Numbered from the stretch's first letter, positions 22,899 to 33,631 are shown. The stretch: 33,675 nt of DNA from Apostichopus californicus (GCA_020650975.1 JAIPMN010002971.1:1-33675); one strand, 5' to 3'. The notes: a model not told the origin generated them from the letters alone. A program made the numbers and translations.

Positions 22899-22991
22899 GG
22901 TCAGCTTTGAAGCTTGAGCCTCACTCAACGGATTAAATAGGTATAAACTAAAGGTAGGCCTATTGTTAACTGTTTTGTTCCTATATAGCAT
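22899..22991 (-). CDS. possible exon 1 of an unassigned gene
   Basis: An ATG frame of 31 codons, starting MLYRNKTVNNRPTFSLYLFN and ending EAQASKLT, stops exactly at a strong donor ACC|GTAAGT in phase 0. That is the phase needed by the segment at 21305-21450. The frame is open a little upstream of the ATG to a TGA, so an internal exon is also possible. There is no TATA box and no recognisable domain. The three pieces together would encode about 92 residues. Confidence 0.27.
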
Positions 22992-23168
22992 AATCAAACA
23001 GGTGTACAATCACTGGCGCTCCCAACGTACTGTTTGACTCTTTGAACAGAATAACATTCTTGAATAAGTAATACATATTCTTATTAATTTACATGAATAA
23101 AGTTAATCATCATTTCAAGACGTGACCCATATTACATTGTTATACCAATCGATATTTACATAAGAAGA

Positions 23169-26010
23169 TTAATTTCTTTGGCACCCGGACCTTCTCCGTT
23201 CCGTCTGGCTACAACTGATTAAGCCCCAGTAAATAGTAAATGGCAAAGAATCTATATGGAATTTAGCTTTAAAGCGATTGTACGTTAGAGGCTTACCCTC
23301 GTTGTCAAAAAGATCACTTACGACCTTTATATTCTTATTAAACAAATGATCATATATTAGAGTTCTGTTGTTAATAGGAATGAGGAGTTGTTCCAGATCA
23401 TTTGGTTTCCACAATTTTCCTTCGGAGGTCAAAAGGTCTAGCAATAAACAATTTGCCTCACAAATTATTTTCTTTATGATGATTACATCGTTCTTAGAAT
23501 TCTTGCCGTAAGTGAATATCGAAAAAGAAAACCGTCCATGGGTCTTTATTATCATTGCAATATGTTCTAATCCATGTACACTTTAAACAGTTTATAAAGC
23601 TATGGACGTGGGTAACCTTAAGCCATCCGTCGCTAATCTAATCAATAATAACTGAACGTTTAACGTTTAAGTCAAAGATGACCTTTTCTAGGTCCCTAAT
23701 AAACTCTCTATGAGGATTTGGCAAAACTAGAAAGAGAAATCATATTTGGGACAGAGCAAAAGTCTTGCCAATTACATAACGAGCCCTAGGCGACCATACA
23801 TTAAGGCAACTTTTAAGTCTGGAGAGCTTAGGCACGTAGTTCAAGCGAAACAAGTCATTTCCATCGCATTAATTTATAGACCGGACGCAAGTTTCAGTCT
23901 GTTGAAGGATACGCAGAGTCTCGTCAACAGATTCTTTGCTACCATCAAGGGAAAACGTAGTATCGTCGGCATATATCATAAGTGTTACTTCCCTGTTGTT
24001 AATAGTAGTACCTGTAATGATACTATTATTCTGAATCCTAAAAAGCTAGCATCTCAGCAACTAGAATAAACAGTAAGGACTTAGGGGGCAGCCTTGCCTG
24101 AACCCTTTTTAACAGGGAAGAAACCTGCAGAGTGCCCATTATTGCAAATACAAGCAGTACTATTATTATATAAGACTTTAACTCACTTGTTATAGATACC
24201 GTTAAACTGGAAGTAGGAGAGTGTGCTGTTAATAAAGTTTCATTCCAGTTTATCCAACAACAAAAAATTCAAATTCAACTAGAAATGAAAAAAAACAGGG
24301 GTATTATGGTGAGAAATATAACCTAAAAGATCTAGAACAAATCTGATATTTTCTCCTCCAAATTTTTGTTGAAGGAAACCAGTATTAATCTAGAGGCAAT
24401 CGCTTTAGCACCGATCTAATAGTCGGTGTTTAAAAGGGTGATTGAGCAATACATGTTTAAAGAAGTAAAATCTTTGAAAGTTTTTAAGAACAATGTTACT
24501 ACGCCTCTAGTTTGTTCAGCACGAAGCTTGCCTTTTTCGAAACCTGGTTTTAGGTAGTCTTTCACTATGTGTCCTATTAAATGCCAAAACAGTTTTAGAA
24601 AAATTAGCGGAAAAGCAATCACTACCGGGAGCTTTATCATTATTCATAGAGCTAATGGCTTGAGGGCATTCATCCAAAGAGAGTTGGCCGTCGACAGCTG
24701 CCAGCTCCTCAACTGGTGCTTGCTGAATAGAGAGTTCATTAAAAAAATATAAGAAAGCATTCACTGTAACTATATAGGGTCTTTTCATCATTTTTAGTCT
24801 CGAGTAGGATATCATTCTTATCAGATAGGAGTTAACCATCACCGTTTTGAAGTTTATGAATAGAATTTAGGGATTTGTTTCTATTTTCTAAATATTCAAA
24901 ATATTTTCTATTTTCCCCCTTCTTCCACCGATCTTGCCCGCAATCTAATTATCGTACCCTGGTGCTTGTAATTGTAATAATAAATGAGTTCACTAAGAGA
25001 AATTTTAAGATGAGAACGAACTTCCGAAGACTCTGCTGTATACAGCTGTTGCTCAAGAACAGCAGTTCTATCCATGAGCTCTTTTTATTTGCTGCTAATG
25101 TCTTTGGCCCTCAGCTTAGAATGATTACTACTGGCTGAACGAATTTTAAATTTCAACAATTCCCAACGTTCCGAAGCGTCGTTACCCATATTGTTAGAAA
25201 ATTCACTATATATAAGATCGTCGATAAGGGAGATATAGTAGAGAACTGTTTAGTTTCCAATATCGCGGACCTCTACTTAAATAACCAGTTGCAAAAGTGA
25301 GACAAATAAAAGAATGGTCTCATTGAATACCGGGAGAGAAGATCACGTTAGTTAGTGCATGGCAAGTATGTGTATAAACTAGGAAATAATCAAGCCTGCA
25401 ATGAATACCGGGAGTGACATTGGAACTCCAAGTGAAATTTGTAAGTGGTGGTTTTTTTTTCTCTCCAAATATCAACAAGATCATGGCTGGCCATGAATTA
25501 GAAACACTTTTCTCTTGCTTTAAAATTGGTTCTAGGGTTTTCCTCTTTTTTGTCGAGCTCCAAGTTGGGAACTAAGTTTAAATCCCCCACAAATATAATG
25601 TTATCACCCTGAAACCTACTTAAGATAATGGACGCTTCCGTCAAAAAGCTGTGATTGACAGTATTAAGGGCATAAATGCATGCAAGCGTAAAAATACGAT
25701 TATGAACTTGAATACCTGCTATTATAAATCTACCGAATGGACTACGTTCCTGCTTAATAATATTAAAAGTTAAACTAGGATTAATAAGAAATACAAACTC
25801 TACGACTAACAGTAGTCACATGCGAGAATAGATTAGTTCCACCCCATTCCATTTCCAAGTATTTCTCATCAGTAAGACAGATGTGTGTTTCTTGTAAGAG
25901 AATTAGGTCCGATTTGCGCCTGTGGAGGTATATATAAATAGTTGTCTCCGTTTTCTTTCTTGCCTGAGCCCTCTTACATTAAAAGTGATCAACTTTAAAT
26001 CGTTGGCCAT
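23169..26010 (-). pseudogene. element A ORF2: APE endonuclease plus reverse transcriptase, decayed
   Basis: The frame opens with MANDLKLITFNVRGLRQERK, the start of an APE-like endonuclease, then after a frameshift shows SDLILLQETHICLTDEKYLE with the catalytic glutamate. GDLN follows, then CRLDYFL and DHS near 25350-25450, so most endonuclease residues survive although split by frameshifts; the codon before DHS is a TGA. The linker has WKLN-type and GTIIRLRAR segments. Reverse transcriptase follows: LSLDECPQAISSMNNDKAPG at about 24700, RGVVTL and ITLLNTDY at about 24430-24520, a RQGCPLSP-type motif at 24079-24105, and YADDT at 23959-23973. The C-terminal part includes KVTHVHSFINCLKCTWI and FKAKFHIDSLPFTIYWGLIS. 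The whole is about 2.8 kb against roughly 3.5 kb or more in intact relatives, so there are internal deletions. Confidence 0.85.
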
Positions 26011-26364
26011 TGAATGATAGAAACAATGTCTGTAGTAAGTTTGTAGGGCTTAAAATTATAAAACACGCAAGATGAAAAATACGAAAACACGGAGTATCTG
26101 TTGAAAAGTTCAAACGGAGGGTAAAAAGTGAATGAATAAAGAATCAATTCAACTTGTAGGAATAGCGAAGCAACGAAGGAAATGGTTAAAAAAGTACTAC
26201 ACCATATTGTGGGGCAAAAAAAGGAGCACATTGGTGGCGACTGAAAAGGTTCAAGAGCAAGAGCAAACAAACAGGAAACAGTTAACACTTTAATCGAAAC
26301 TAAGAGAAGAACCTCGGTAATTTTGAGCCGAACCGTGGGTGGAAGAGGCTTCTACTATTCAAAT
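26011..26364 (-). other. ORF1-ORF2 spacer of element A
   Basis: About 350 bases between the ORF1 stop and the ORF2 ATG of element A. It has a long pyrimidine-rich sense strand and a spurious 97-codon frame without domains. The spacing is within what two-ORF LINEs show. Confidence 0.5.
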
Positions 26365-26545
26365 TCAAAAGGTTTTACATTCTCCGCTAAAACGTAATAT
26401 GATCCCCTGGTGGAACATCTCATTCACCTTCACTGTCCATCTTCTCTTTTCCTTTAAATTCATTTTAGTTAAATCGTTTATTATATAGTAGCTTTCAGAT
26501 TCCAGCGATTGTCTGGCATTTCGAAGAATAACAAATATTTTAATT
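26365..26545 (-). pseudogene. element A ORF1, C-terminal domain (after the insertion)
   Basis: Reads KIFVILRNARQSLESESYYI, then INDLTKMNLKEKRRWTVKVN and HQGIILRFSGECKTF followed by a stop. This is the C-terminal nucleic-acid-binding domain of L1-type ORF1 proteins (DLT motif, basic RR, final G-I-x-LRFS-G strand). It continues the RRM-like part that ends at about 30270, on the other side of element B, which fixes the insertion point inside ORF1. Confidence 0.8.
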
Positions 26546-26548
26546 TGT

Positions 26549-29500
26549 GAAAAAAGTGGTGAAAAGAAAAAAAAACTCCAAAACAAAAATTAAAAAATAT
26601 AAAACAAGAACAGAAAATAAGAAAATGAATTTGTCGCAAATCAATACAGTATAAACTGGAAGTAAGAAATTAGTTTTGGCAAGTTGACAATATTTTTTTA
26701 TCTATTTTTAAAAGAGTTCAAGGTTGAGGCTGACTTAATTATAATATCTGATGAGTTCCAGAGTTTAACCCCAGATATGGAGCTGAAAAACTGTTTTTTT
26801 CTTGTCCTCGCATAATTTACATAGAAATTATATTTAAATCGTTTATTCGAAACTAAGGAAAATAATATGTAGAGTTGAAGTTAAAACCATGTGAAAGACT
26901 TTGAACATAAAAACACCCGTACTGAAATATATAATATGATGTAACTTTAATGAAATTGAGCATGACAAACGATACGAATAACCCTCTTATGTTTCAAAAT
27001 AGGGGGGAAATGTTAATTTTATATGTATTTCCCCATGCTTCAACGCAATAGTTCAGGTAGGGGAGAAATATAGCACAATTTAAAGAATATAGGGCATTGG
27101 TATTTAACACGTGGTAAGCTTTATGAATAACTGCAATACTTTTAGAGAGTTTCTTTGAAATATGAGTAACATGATCATCCCAAGTAAGTTTATGGTCTAT
27201 TAATACACCAAGAAACGTTGCACTGTACATTCTTTCTATATCGGAATCATTTATGGAGATGTTTAAGTTATTTTCCTCTCTACGGTTTGAGAATACCATA
27301 AACTTTGTTTTGTTTACGTTGAGAGATAATTTATTTAATGCAAACCATTCACTTAAATTATGAAGTTCTTGCTCACCAGATTACATAAAACATTGATATC
27401 TTCATGACAACAGAAAATATTTGTGTCGTCTGCAAATAATACAAAATACAAAATATTTGAAGCACTACAAATATCAATTAAGTAGAGAATAAACAACTTG
27501 GGTCCAAGGATTAATCCCTGGGGTACCCCGCATGAGACATCAAGTAAACCGGAATTCTTTATTTGGACATATTATTTTCTATTAGAGAAATAACTTGAGA
27601 GCCAGTCATGGCCTACACCACGGAAGCCATAATGATCCAGTTTCTTGAGTAAAATGTGGTGATCTATTGTATCAACAGCCTTTTATAGATCTATGAATAC
27701 CCCCACGGTTGATTTGTTATTGTCCAGAGATGATGTTATTTCTTCAACCAAATGTAGTATAGCCATAGATGAAGACTTGCCAGTCCTAAAACCGTTATGG
27801 CTCTCTGCAAGAATGTTATTTTTAGTGATGAAAACATCTAACCGTTTTTCAAAAAGTTTTTTCAAGAACCTTAGAAAACTGATGAAGCAATGACATTAGC
27901 CTGTGGTTATTAAATGCATTTTTATCACCAGTTTTGACAACCATTCGTAACAATTTGAAGTACTTCATTAATATCAGTATCTGCTAAAAAAATAGAATTA
28001 AGATTACTATTGGCAAGATAGTCAAGAATAGACCCAGTTTGTTCAGGAAAATTAGTTGCTAAATTTGGTCCAATGTTTGTAAAGAAATTATTAAATCCAT
28101 CAACAATAACATCCCCTTTAACTTCCAAATTTGTATCTACAAAAGAGTCAGGATAATTACTTTTAATCGATTGTTTTTATTTATGATACTGTTCAAAACC
28201 TTCCATGTTTCTTTCAAATTATTTTAAGTTTTGAAAAGCATTATTTTTAACAGGATTTCAGAACTAAATTCAATCTATTTTAGTAGCTTTTATACATTTG
28301 TTCGGCCTCTGCTGTTCTGTTTTTAAGGAATCTTATATATATAGTATTTTTCTTTTTACAAGCATTTTTTAATAACCTTCTTTTGTAATGATACCTGATA
28401 ATTCTAATAAGACAACTTTCTGTATACAACTTAGTAATTATTTTGATGAAATTATCATATGACACACTGACATTATCATCTCTTTAGGCCGTGTCCCATG
28501 ATTCCTGGCAACTTATCATAAAAAAGTTTCATGGATGCATCATCCTTTTGCCTTATGTAAATACACCCCTCACTCGGCCTGTGAATCTTGCGTCGGGCCC
28601 ATAATTACACACCAAAAAGACTGGAAGGTAGTCACTAACATCATTTATGAGTTAACCGCTGCATAACTGAATACATTGAGCACATTGGTAAAAAATATTG
28701 TCAATTAATGTCGCAGAATGACAGGTTATACATGTTGGTCTAGTTATTGACGGAAACAGACCTAAGTTGAAAAGTCCATCCCAAAAAATTCGAGTACCGT
28801 TATGATGTTCATAGTTAAAAAGAATTATGTCCCACACAAGTACACATTACATATTTGTGCCTGTATAATTTCTCAAGTGTATCATTCAATATATCAACAG
28901 CTGCATTGGAATGTCTGTACAGTCAGCTAACGATTATGATCTTCTTATTTTCAACAGAAACATCAATCGATATACATTAAAGCACATCATTTATAGCAAA
29001 ACTCATAGTATTCAAGATTGTATAGCTTAAGGTATTACGGTTATAAAGAGCAACTCCACCTCCTCTGTTATAATTTCTTTCTATATGACACATATCATAC
29101 CCATGAATTTGATATAGTGCTGTATTTGAGATAAAGTTCAACTCTTTCAAATAATTATTCAGGCTAGAGAAATTTTCGTTAAGACTTCTGCAGTTAAAAT
29201 GTACAATAGACAATCCTTTATAATCTTGTTTACTACTTTTAAACTGATTATCAGTATAATATTAACATTTTACCTTATCATTAGGTTTAAATAGATTATT
29301 TTCCACATCAATATCTAGCTCATAATCAAGAGACCTATAATAGGTATAGTTGAAGGTCTGATAGTTCATATTACACTTCTAAGTTACTTATGTTATCTAC
29401 ACTGTCAAAGCTTGATTTAAGTACAAGCTCCTTATTAATTAGACTACTGATTGGGAATAAAGAATCAGCCATAAGAGTAATATAATTTAGAGAAAAACAG

Positions 29501-30266
29501 AATTGCCAGCTGGTCTTTGATTGTAACTATGAACAAAGCATGACTTACTTTGTTCATGTACTGCGATATAAAATCTTTCTCACTTTCAAGAAAATACTTC
29601 CATGACAATAAAAGAAAAACAAAACGAGTCAATATCACAACAGTCATCACAATAAGGATGTGGTATCAAACAGCGAGTAGCGATGCACACACGAAGAGAA
29701 AGTTATATGTATGAGTGACTTGTTTCAGTATTAGTTCAAGTTTACAGATTTGTGAGATCCGAGGAAGAGTTTATAATCATTTTGATTTCCTGTTGGTCAT
29801 TAGTTTTCACGATTGCTGTTATTCTTATATCAACTGTCTAGCAGTTGGTTACGTTACTGTGTTTCTTGGTTTGGTTGAGGAGCATGTTATTGATCCGAGT
29901 TAAATCCTCCTTTATTACAATACATGTACCTTTTTAGTTGCGTCTGGCCTTGATGACTTCTGATTTATGTTGGTAAGATGTGAATTTAACAAGTATAGCA
30001 CGATGACCTGCCCCAATGAAAGCTCTGCCAACACGATGACATCTATCTATAGTTTCTTGTTTTAGATTGATTTCCAGTGTTTCTTTAGCTAATTTATTAA
30101 TTAATTCTGTTGTATCTTCATATTTGTTTTCTTGTTTACCAAAAAAGCTAATATTGTTTCTTTTTGAGTGCTGCTCTTTGTCATTTGCTTGTTTCTGCAT
30201 TTTTTATTGGTCTTTCTCTAATTTAACTTTCCTTTGTTTAAGTTCCGAATTTTCTTTGTTGAAACC
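26549..30266 (-). mobile_element. CR1/L2/jockey-group LINE (element B), nested in element A
   Basis: A nearly complete two-ORF LINE of about 3.7 kb. Its ORF1 starts just inside the 5' border and its ORF2 ends about 150 bases before the 3' border. A candidate short target-site duplication is ACAAAAT (30267-30273) against ACAAATT (26542-26548), read on the minus strand. It is weak and the borders are good only to about 20 bases. There is no poly(A) tail, as usual for CR1/L2-type elements. Multiple stops, frameshifts and a deleted endonuclease motif show that it can no longer move by itself. The exact clade needs a phylogeny. Confidence 0.8.
26702..29472 (-). pseudogene. element B ORF2: endonuclease plus reverse transcriptase, decayed
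   Basis: Starts MADSLFPISSLINKELVL, the N-terminal leader. The endonuclease has VHFNCRSLNENFSSLNNYLK and IHGYDMCHIERNYNRGGGVA. The SETW-type segment with its catalytic glutamate is deleted between them, the GDIN-type motif reads WDII, and the SDH motif reads SDYLPV. Next come KNACKKKNTIYIRFLKNRTA and a pre-RT segment VKGDVIVDGFNNFFTNIGPN. Reverse transcriptase motifs are LADTDINEVLQIV, NNILAESHNGFRTGKSSSMA, STVGVFIDL, DVSCGVPQGLILGPKLFILY, and FADDT at 27422-27436. The thumb region FLGVLIDHKLTWDDHVTHIS lies near 27200. The C-terminal end reads SGVKLWNSSDIIIKSASTLN and stops at 26702-26704. Length fits the family. Confidence 0.85.
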
Positions 30267-30268
30267 AT
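29742..30268 (-). pseudogene. element B ORF1: coiled coil, RRM and C-terminal domain
   Basis: One frame runs from the border to the stop at 29742-29744, broken by three in-frame stops (30204-30206, 29934-29936 and a TAG after NVTNC). It begins with a short charged helix (NKENSELKQRKVKLEKDQ), a remnant coiled coil. The RRM-like part follows: SKRNNISFFGKQENKYED, TIDRCHRVGRAFIGAGHRAI and KSEVIKARRN. The C-terminal domain follows with IVIKEDLTRINNMLLNQTKK and INSSSDLTNL. This is an L1-type ORF1 RNA-binding protein. It probably lacks its true N-terminus at the insertion border, so B may be 5'-truncated. Confidence 0.8.
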
Positions 30269-30770
30269 TTTGTCTTGGTATGAAGACAATTTTACCAGCA
30301 AATGACACTCTCGCCCTTGTACATGTCTGCCATCACAATGGGCCATCTCTGGTTTACAGTTTGGGATTCCAGCTTTGGCGAATACATTGGTAGCCATTTT
30401 TAACCATCTTCGTCATTCTGAGATTTTAGTCCAACAATTCGAATATTATTGCGGGGTGAAAATCGTTCCGGTTTGTTAGTCATAATGGCGTGCTCTTCAA
30501 ACATCTGAATATGCTCGTCACGTGACTCTTTCAATGCTGATATTTCTTCCGGGAAGCCTTCAAAGCATCCAATTCTTTGTGATGTTCCTCCAATATTCTG
30601 GAATAGTCCTTGCGGATTTTCACGAGCTCGAGCTCTGGTTCTGTGCACTCTTCCTCAACGGTTGGTTGATTTCTACTGCGTAGGCTAGTGGCTTGGCTTG
30701 GCTTGTTGTTCAGCCAGCTCTACCTTTATTCATTCCTAAATGTTCCGCTGGTCGGTTTGCCTTTTTGCAT
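30262..30770 (-). pseudogene. element A ORF1, N-terminal part (before the insertion)
   Basis: Starts at an ATG with MQKGKPTSGTFRNE, then two early stops. It continues in the same frame as a coiled coil (ELELVKIRKDYSRILEEHHK, then ELDALKASRKK). A frameshift leads to EHAIMTNKPERFSPRNNIRI with the RRM start NNIRIVGL. A second frameshift leads to NVFAKAGIPNCKPEMAHCDG and ECHLLVKLSSYQDKM, where element B cuts in. The order coiled coil, RRM, C-terminal domain (26365-26545) is that of L1-type ORF1. Confidence 0.8.
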
Positions 30771-30893
30771 TGTAATCGATAAATGGTGTTGATATAGCCA
30801 AAATTGACAACAGGAGATCAAAATCACTCGATAATATATCTACTAATGTCGACCAAACGACGTTTATCTAGAGCCCAAAAGCAAATGAACTGC

Positions 30894-31420
30894 TTAGTCC
30901 AGCATCACATATCTGTCCAATGATGACAATGATACTGCTGTATTATGCAACATTTCTAAGAGCTCTGTTGAAATTAGCTGCTTGATACTGTTATCACATC
31001 TATTCCTTTTATGTAAATTGAGCAAACACTTTGTATTTTTCGCCCCATTTTCAGACCAATGGGTCGTAGATCTAATAATAATGCCTTTCAATCTGTAGTC
31101 ATAGATATCATCCAACGTAGTCCTTTATTCCTCAGGATGATTTTTAAGATGAACATATGGCATTCTGCTGTTAAAGAAAAGCAATATTTACAATTAACCT
31201 CTTGTCATCAATTTGTCGTTGTTTAGCTGCAGATTTAGAATAGGCAATTGACACGGATTTTATGATAATTTTACATGCTTCCCATAGCAGACTAGGGTTG
31301 TGATTGTGATGGTTACTGATTGTCTGCTCAAAAGTGTCCTTGACTGAACTGATGTAATTTGTGTCTTCCAACAGCAAAATGTTAAGTTTCCAAACACCTT
31401 TATACCACTGGCATTACCAA
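30894..31420 (-). pseudogene. fragment of another L1-like ORF2 (element C)
   Basis: Covers the linker between endonuclease and reverse transcriptase of L1-type ORF2. It shows GVWKLNILLLEDTNYISSVK, then SLLWEACKIIIKSVSIAYSK and AAKQRQIDDKR. After a frame break come YRLKGIIIRSTTHWSENGAK and NTKCLLNLHKRNRCDNSIKQ. It cannot be part of element A in order: it lies upstream of A's ORF1, and A has its own diverged version of this linker near 24.9-25.3 kb. It is therefore a separate L1-type copy, perhaps the site into which A inserted. Confidence 0.75.
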
Positions 31421-32437
31421 CGGCTGTTTCCATAGTTGTAAGGTACTTTGTGCCATCTTGATTAAAAAACGCGAAAAGTAGAATAATTACATTTTCGAGG
31501 ATATTTTTGTGGAAGGTAACACGAAATGTTTAGCAATTCATGTGCAGTTTTGGTAAATAGTTATCATCTACAGACCCATTTGACTGCAAGCACGGCATTA
31601 AAACCCTCGCACGGTGTTAAATTTGTAATGCATCAAGGCAGCTTGGGGTTAACTCGGGATCAGCGATGACCTATAACTTTCGTTGTTGATTTGTTACGTG
31701 CGTTATTTGTTCAGAAACGCAGCCTTTAAATTTGTAGAGAGAATGAGAATTATGACGTGCGGGTTTTTAGGTAAATGGAGGGTGCTTGCATCCAAAATTA
31801 GTTTGAATTAGCATCAGTACTGGACATCAAAAGGCTTTTAGTTTCGCGGATTGTTTTCCTATTAAGAAAACTCACAATGCAGTTTGATGATCGCTGGTTC
31901 TTACACCGAGCAAGGGGTCTAATGTAAACAGTCGTCTGTTGCGAAAGCCTGTCCTGCTCAATTCAGATAGATCTACATTCTGAACTCTTCTTTTAGATGC
32001 TAAGAGTTCAAATGGTCATACTTAAACTAGGGCATCACAATTAAGTCTAAAAATGGGTCCCATCAGTGCATAACGACATACAAGCAGTTGAACCACCTCT
32101 AGAAACATTTTATATCTGAAGAACGGTAGCCATGGTAGAAAGTGCTGTCAATATATCAAAATCACCGTTAACAGAGTAAATACAGGGATAGATTCGGTAC
32201 AATTGGCAGTTGAACCAACTGAACAATTGCTAGTGCTTGCACAAGTCGAAATAAATGCATACTGCTATTGTAAGGTCACCTTTGAGTGGGTACATACAGC
32301 GTTGGCAGATTGAAGTTGAACCCACTCAACGACTTGAATGTTATCAATAGCATTTTCACAGTCGTTTGCTGAGAGACACATACGTAGGTGTTGTTTTTAC
32401 ATATGTTGAATATTCCTGATAAAGTATGACACCAGCA
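31421..32437. other. upstream region of the Cys-loop gene, with diverged repeats
   Basis: No gene seen. Three diverged copies of a ~105-120-bp unit can be traced by the word GTTGAACC at 32087, 32209 and 32315, with partly shared flanks (TCACC, AATACAG or ACATACA, GGCAG). The middle copy contains a small hairpin CAGTTG-AAC-CAACTG. Confidence 0.35.
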
Positions 32438-32445
32438 TATAAAAG
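32438..32445 (+). promoter_or_regulatory. TATA box of the Cys-loop receptor gene
   Basis: TATAAAAG, a full consensus TATA box, lies 98 bases before the proposed start codon at 32544. That is a fitting distance for a short 5' UTR (start of transcription expected near 32468-32475). It supports the neighbouring ATG as the first exon. Confidence 0.45.
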
Positions 32446-32543
32446 AAAGCTATATGAATCGAAACATAGCATATCTTTTTTCATTCTTGATTAATATAGT
32501 TTTGGGTTTGGATGAGCTGTGACATCTTCATAATCGGAGCATC

Positions 32544-32605
32544 ATGTTTTTCTCTCACTGCTTGCTGCTTACGATAATGTTTAATGCATTTCCATCATAT
32601 TTCGG
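32544..32605 (+). pseudogene. signal-peptide exon candidate of the Cys-loop gene, frame broken by one base
   Basis: The ATG opens MFFSHCLLLTIMF, a typical hydrophobic signal sequence, but a TAA follows at once. If the T run at 32580-32583 were one base shorter, the frame would continue NAFPSYF to a perfect donor G|GTGAGT in phase 1. That is exactly the phase required by the next exon. So this looks like exon 1 with a one-base homopolymer slip, either an assembly error or a real mutation. Alternatively the true first exon is elsewhere. Signal sequence, phase and TATA box agree; the frame break is seen directly. Confidence 0.4.
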
Positions 32606-33485
32606 TGAGTATGCTGATTAATTTCACCGAATTTATTGGAAAGACTTATATTTTATTATCAATACATGTTAGCCCTGTTAGAGAATTTCGATTTGGATTT
32701 GTAATGCATGGAACGCTCAGCTCTTTGATAAAACAGAAGTTGCAATCTTTTCGTTAGGAAACATTTTATAAAGGTTTGCGTAGATAATAGGAGTATTTTT
32801 CATTAAAGCTGAACAAAAACGTTAACATAATCATTAGTATACGTAATAAAGATAACTGTGATGAAAACTTCCCCAAACAGCTGAAAAATATTTTATTTCA
32901 TGTAGAAGATATCACAGATTTAATGTTTGGTCATACCTAAGACGGAAGACAAGCTATTCCAAATATGATATCATCAAGGCTCGTGTGCTTCAATTGAAAT
33001 AGTTTTGCTTAATATATGACTATGTTTATTGTAGCTCTTATAATGACAAAATAATAGTGTTTGTTTTAATGTCAACACTATTAACATATTACCTTGAAAA
33101 CATGAAATGAAAACGTATGAAAAGTAATTTTCAGATCCTAGCGTCACTATAACAAATAAGATTACACAATGACAGCCTTTAGTAAAGAATTTTACAGTTG
33201 GATATCTCCGAAATGGAGCAAGGCATTTTTTTTGTTAAGGGACATGGTTCATTACAAAGATTTATATCACAAAAGCTACATATTATCATCTGGTGTGTGT
33301 CCTCTTTATATATATGACTTATTCACCAACATTTCAGGAATAAGCTTCTATGTTCCTCACATGTTAGCTCCATATTAACAATATTGCCAAGAAAGAATAG
33401 AAAAAAAGCATTATTCAATACATGTAGACCTAATCGTGTGATATTAATAACCGTAATCTACTTCATTTGACTTATCCTTTTATAG

Positions 33486-33631
33486 TGGAGAGTGCTTACA
33501 TGACCGCTCAAAATTGGTTGTATCACAACCTTACCGACACATCAGAGTATGTGAAATATTTGAGACCTGTGAATGATTCATACCAATCGGTAGACGTTGG
33601 ATTCCGATTTGATCCGTTTATTCATTATTTG
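33486..33631 (+). CDS. exon 2 of a Cys-loop ligand-gated ion channel (nicotinic-receptor type)
   Basis: Encodes the start of the extracellular ligand-binding domain of a pentameric channel subunit. Residues run ESAYMTAQNWLYHNLTDTSE (N-terminal helix), then YVKYLRPVNDSYQSVDVGFR with the family's conserved RPV and alternating V-x-V strand, and FDPFIHYL. NLT and NDS are potential glycosylation sites. The acceptor is CTTATCCTTTTATAG; the donor is TTG|GTAATG. The exon is 146 bp, entering in phase 1 and leaving in phase 0, the arrangement of the second exon in vertebrate nicotinic subunits (140 bp in alpha-7). The ligand loops, Cys-loop and membrane segments lie beyond the window, so subunit type and ion selectivity cannot be told. 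A different Cys-loop subfamily is possible. Confidence 0.75.

Larger units (their letters stand above)
23165..30890 (-). mobile_element. L1/Tx1-like LINE (element A), interrupted and dead
   Basis: A non-LTR retrotransposon read on the minus strand: ORF1 start (30770), ORF1 C-terminal domain (26365-26545) and ORF2 (26010-23169). It is split by element B inserted inside ORF1, so A without B would be about 4 kb. The 5' UTR, if any, is the ~120 bases before the ORF1 ATG. The 3' end is truncated: ORF2 similarity fades at about 23165, and no poly(A) tail or target-site duplication is visible. Many frameshifts and stops show that A is old. The L1/Tx1 assignment rests on the APE-type endonuclease, YADDT, the RQGCPLSP-type motif and the ORF1 fold. 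Confidence 0.85.

Noticed and set aside
33169..33378. 69-codon plus-strand frame between the two Cys-loop exons
   Set aside because: Lies in the intron, has no similarity to channel subunits and no splice borders.
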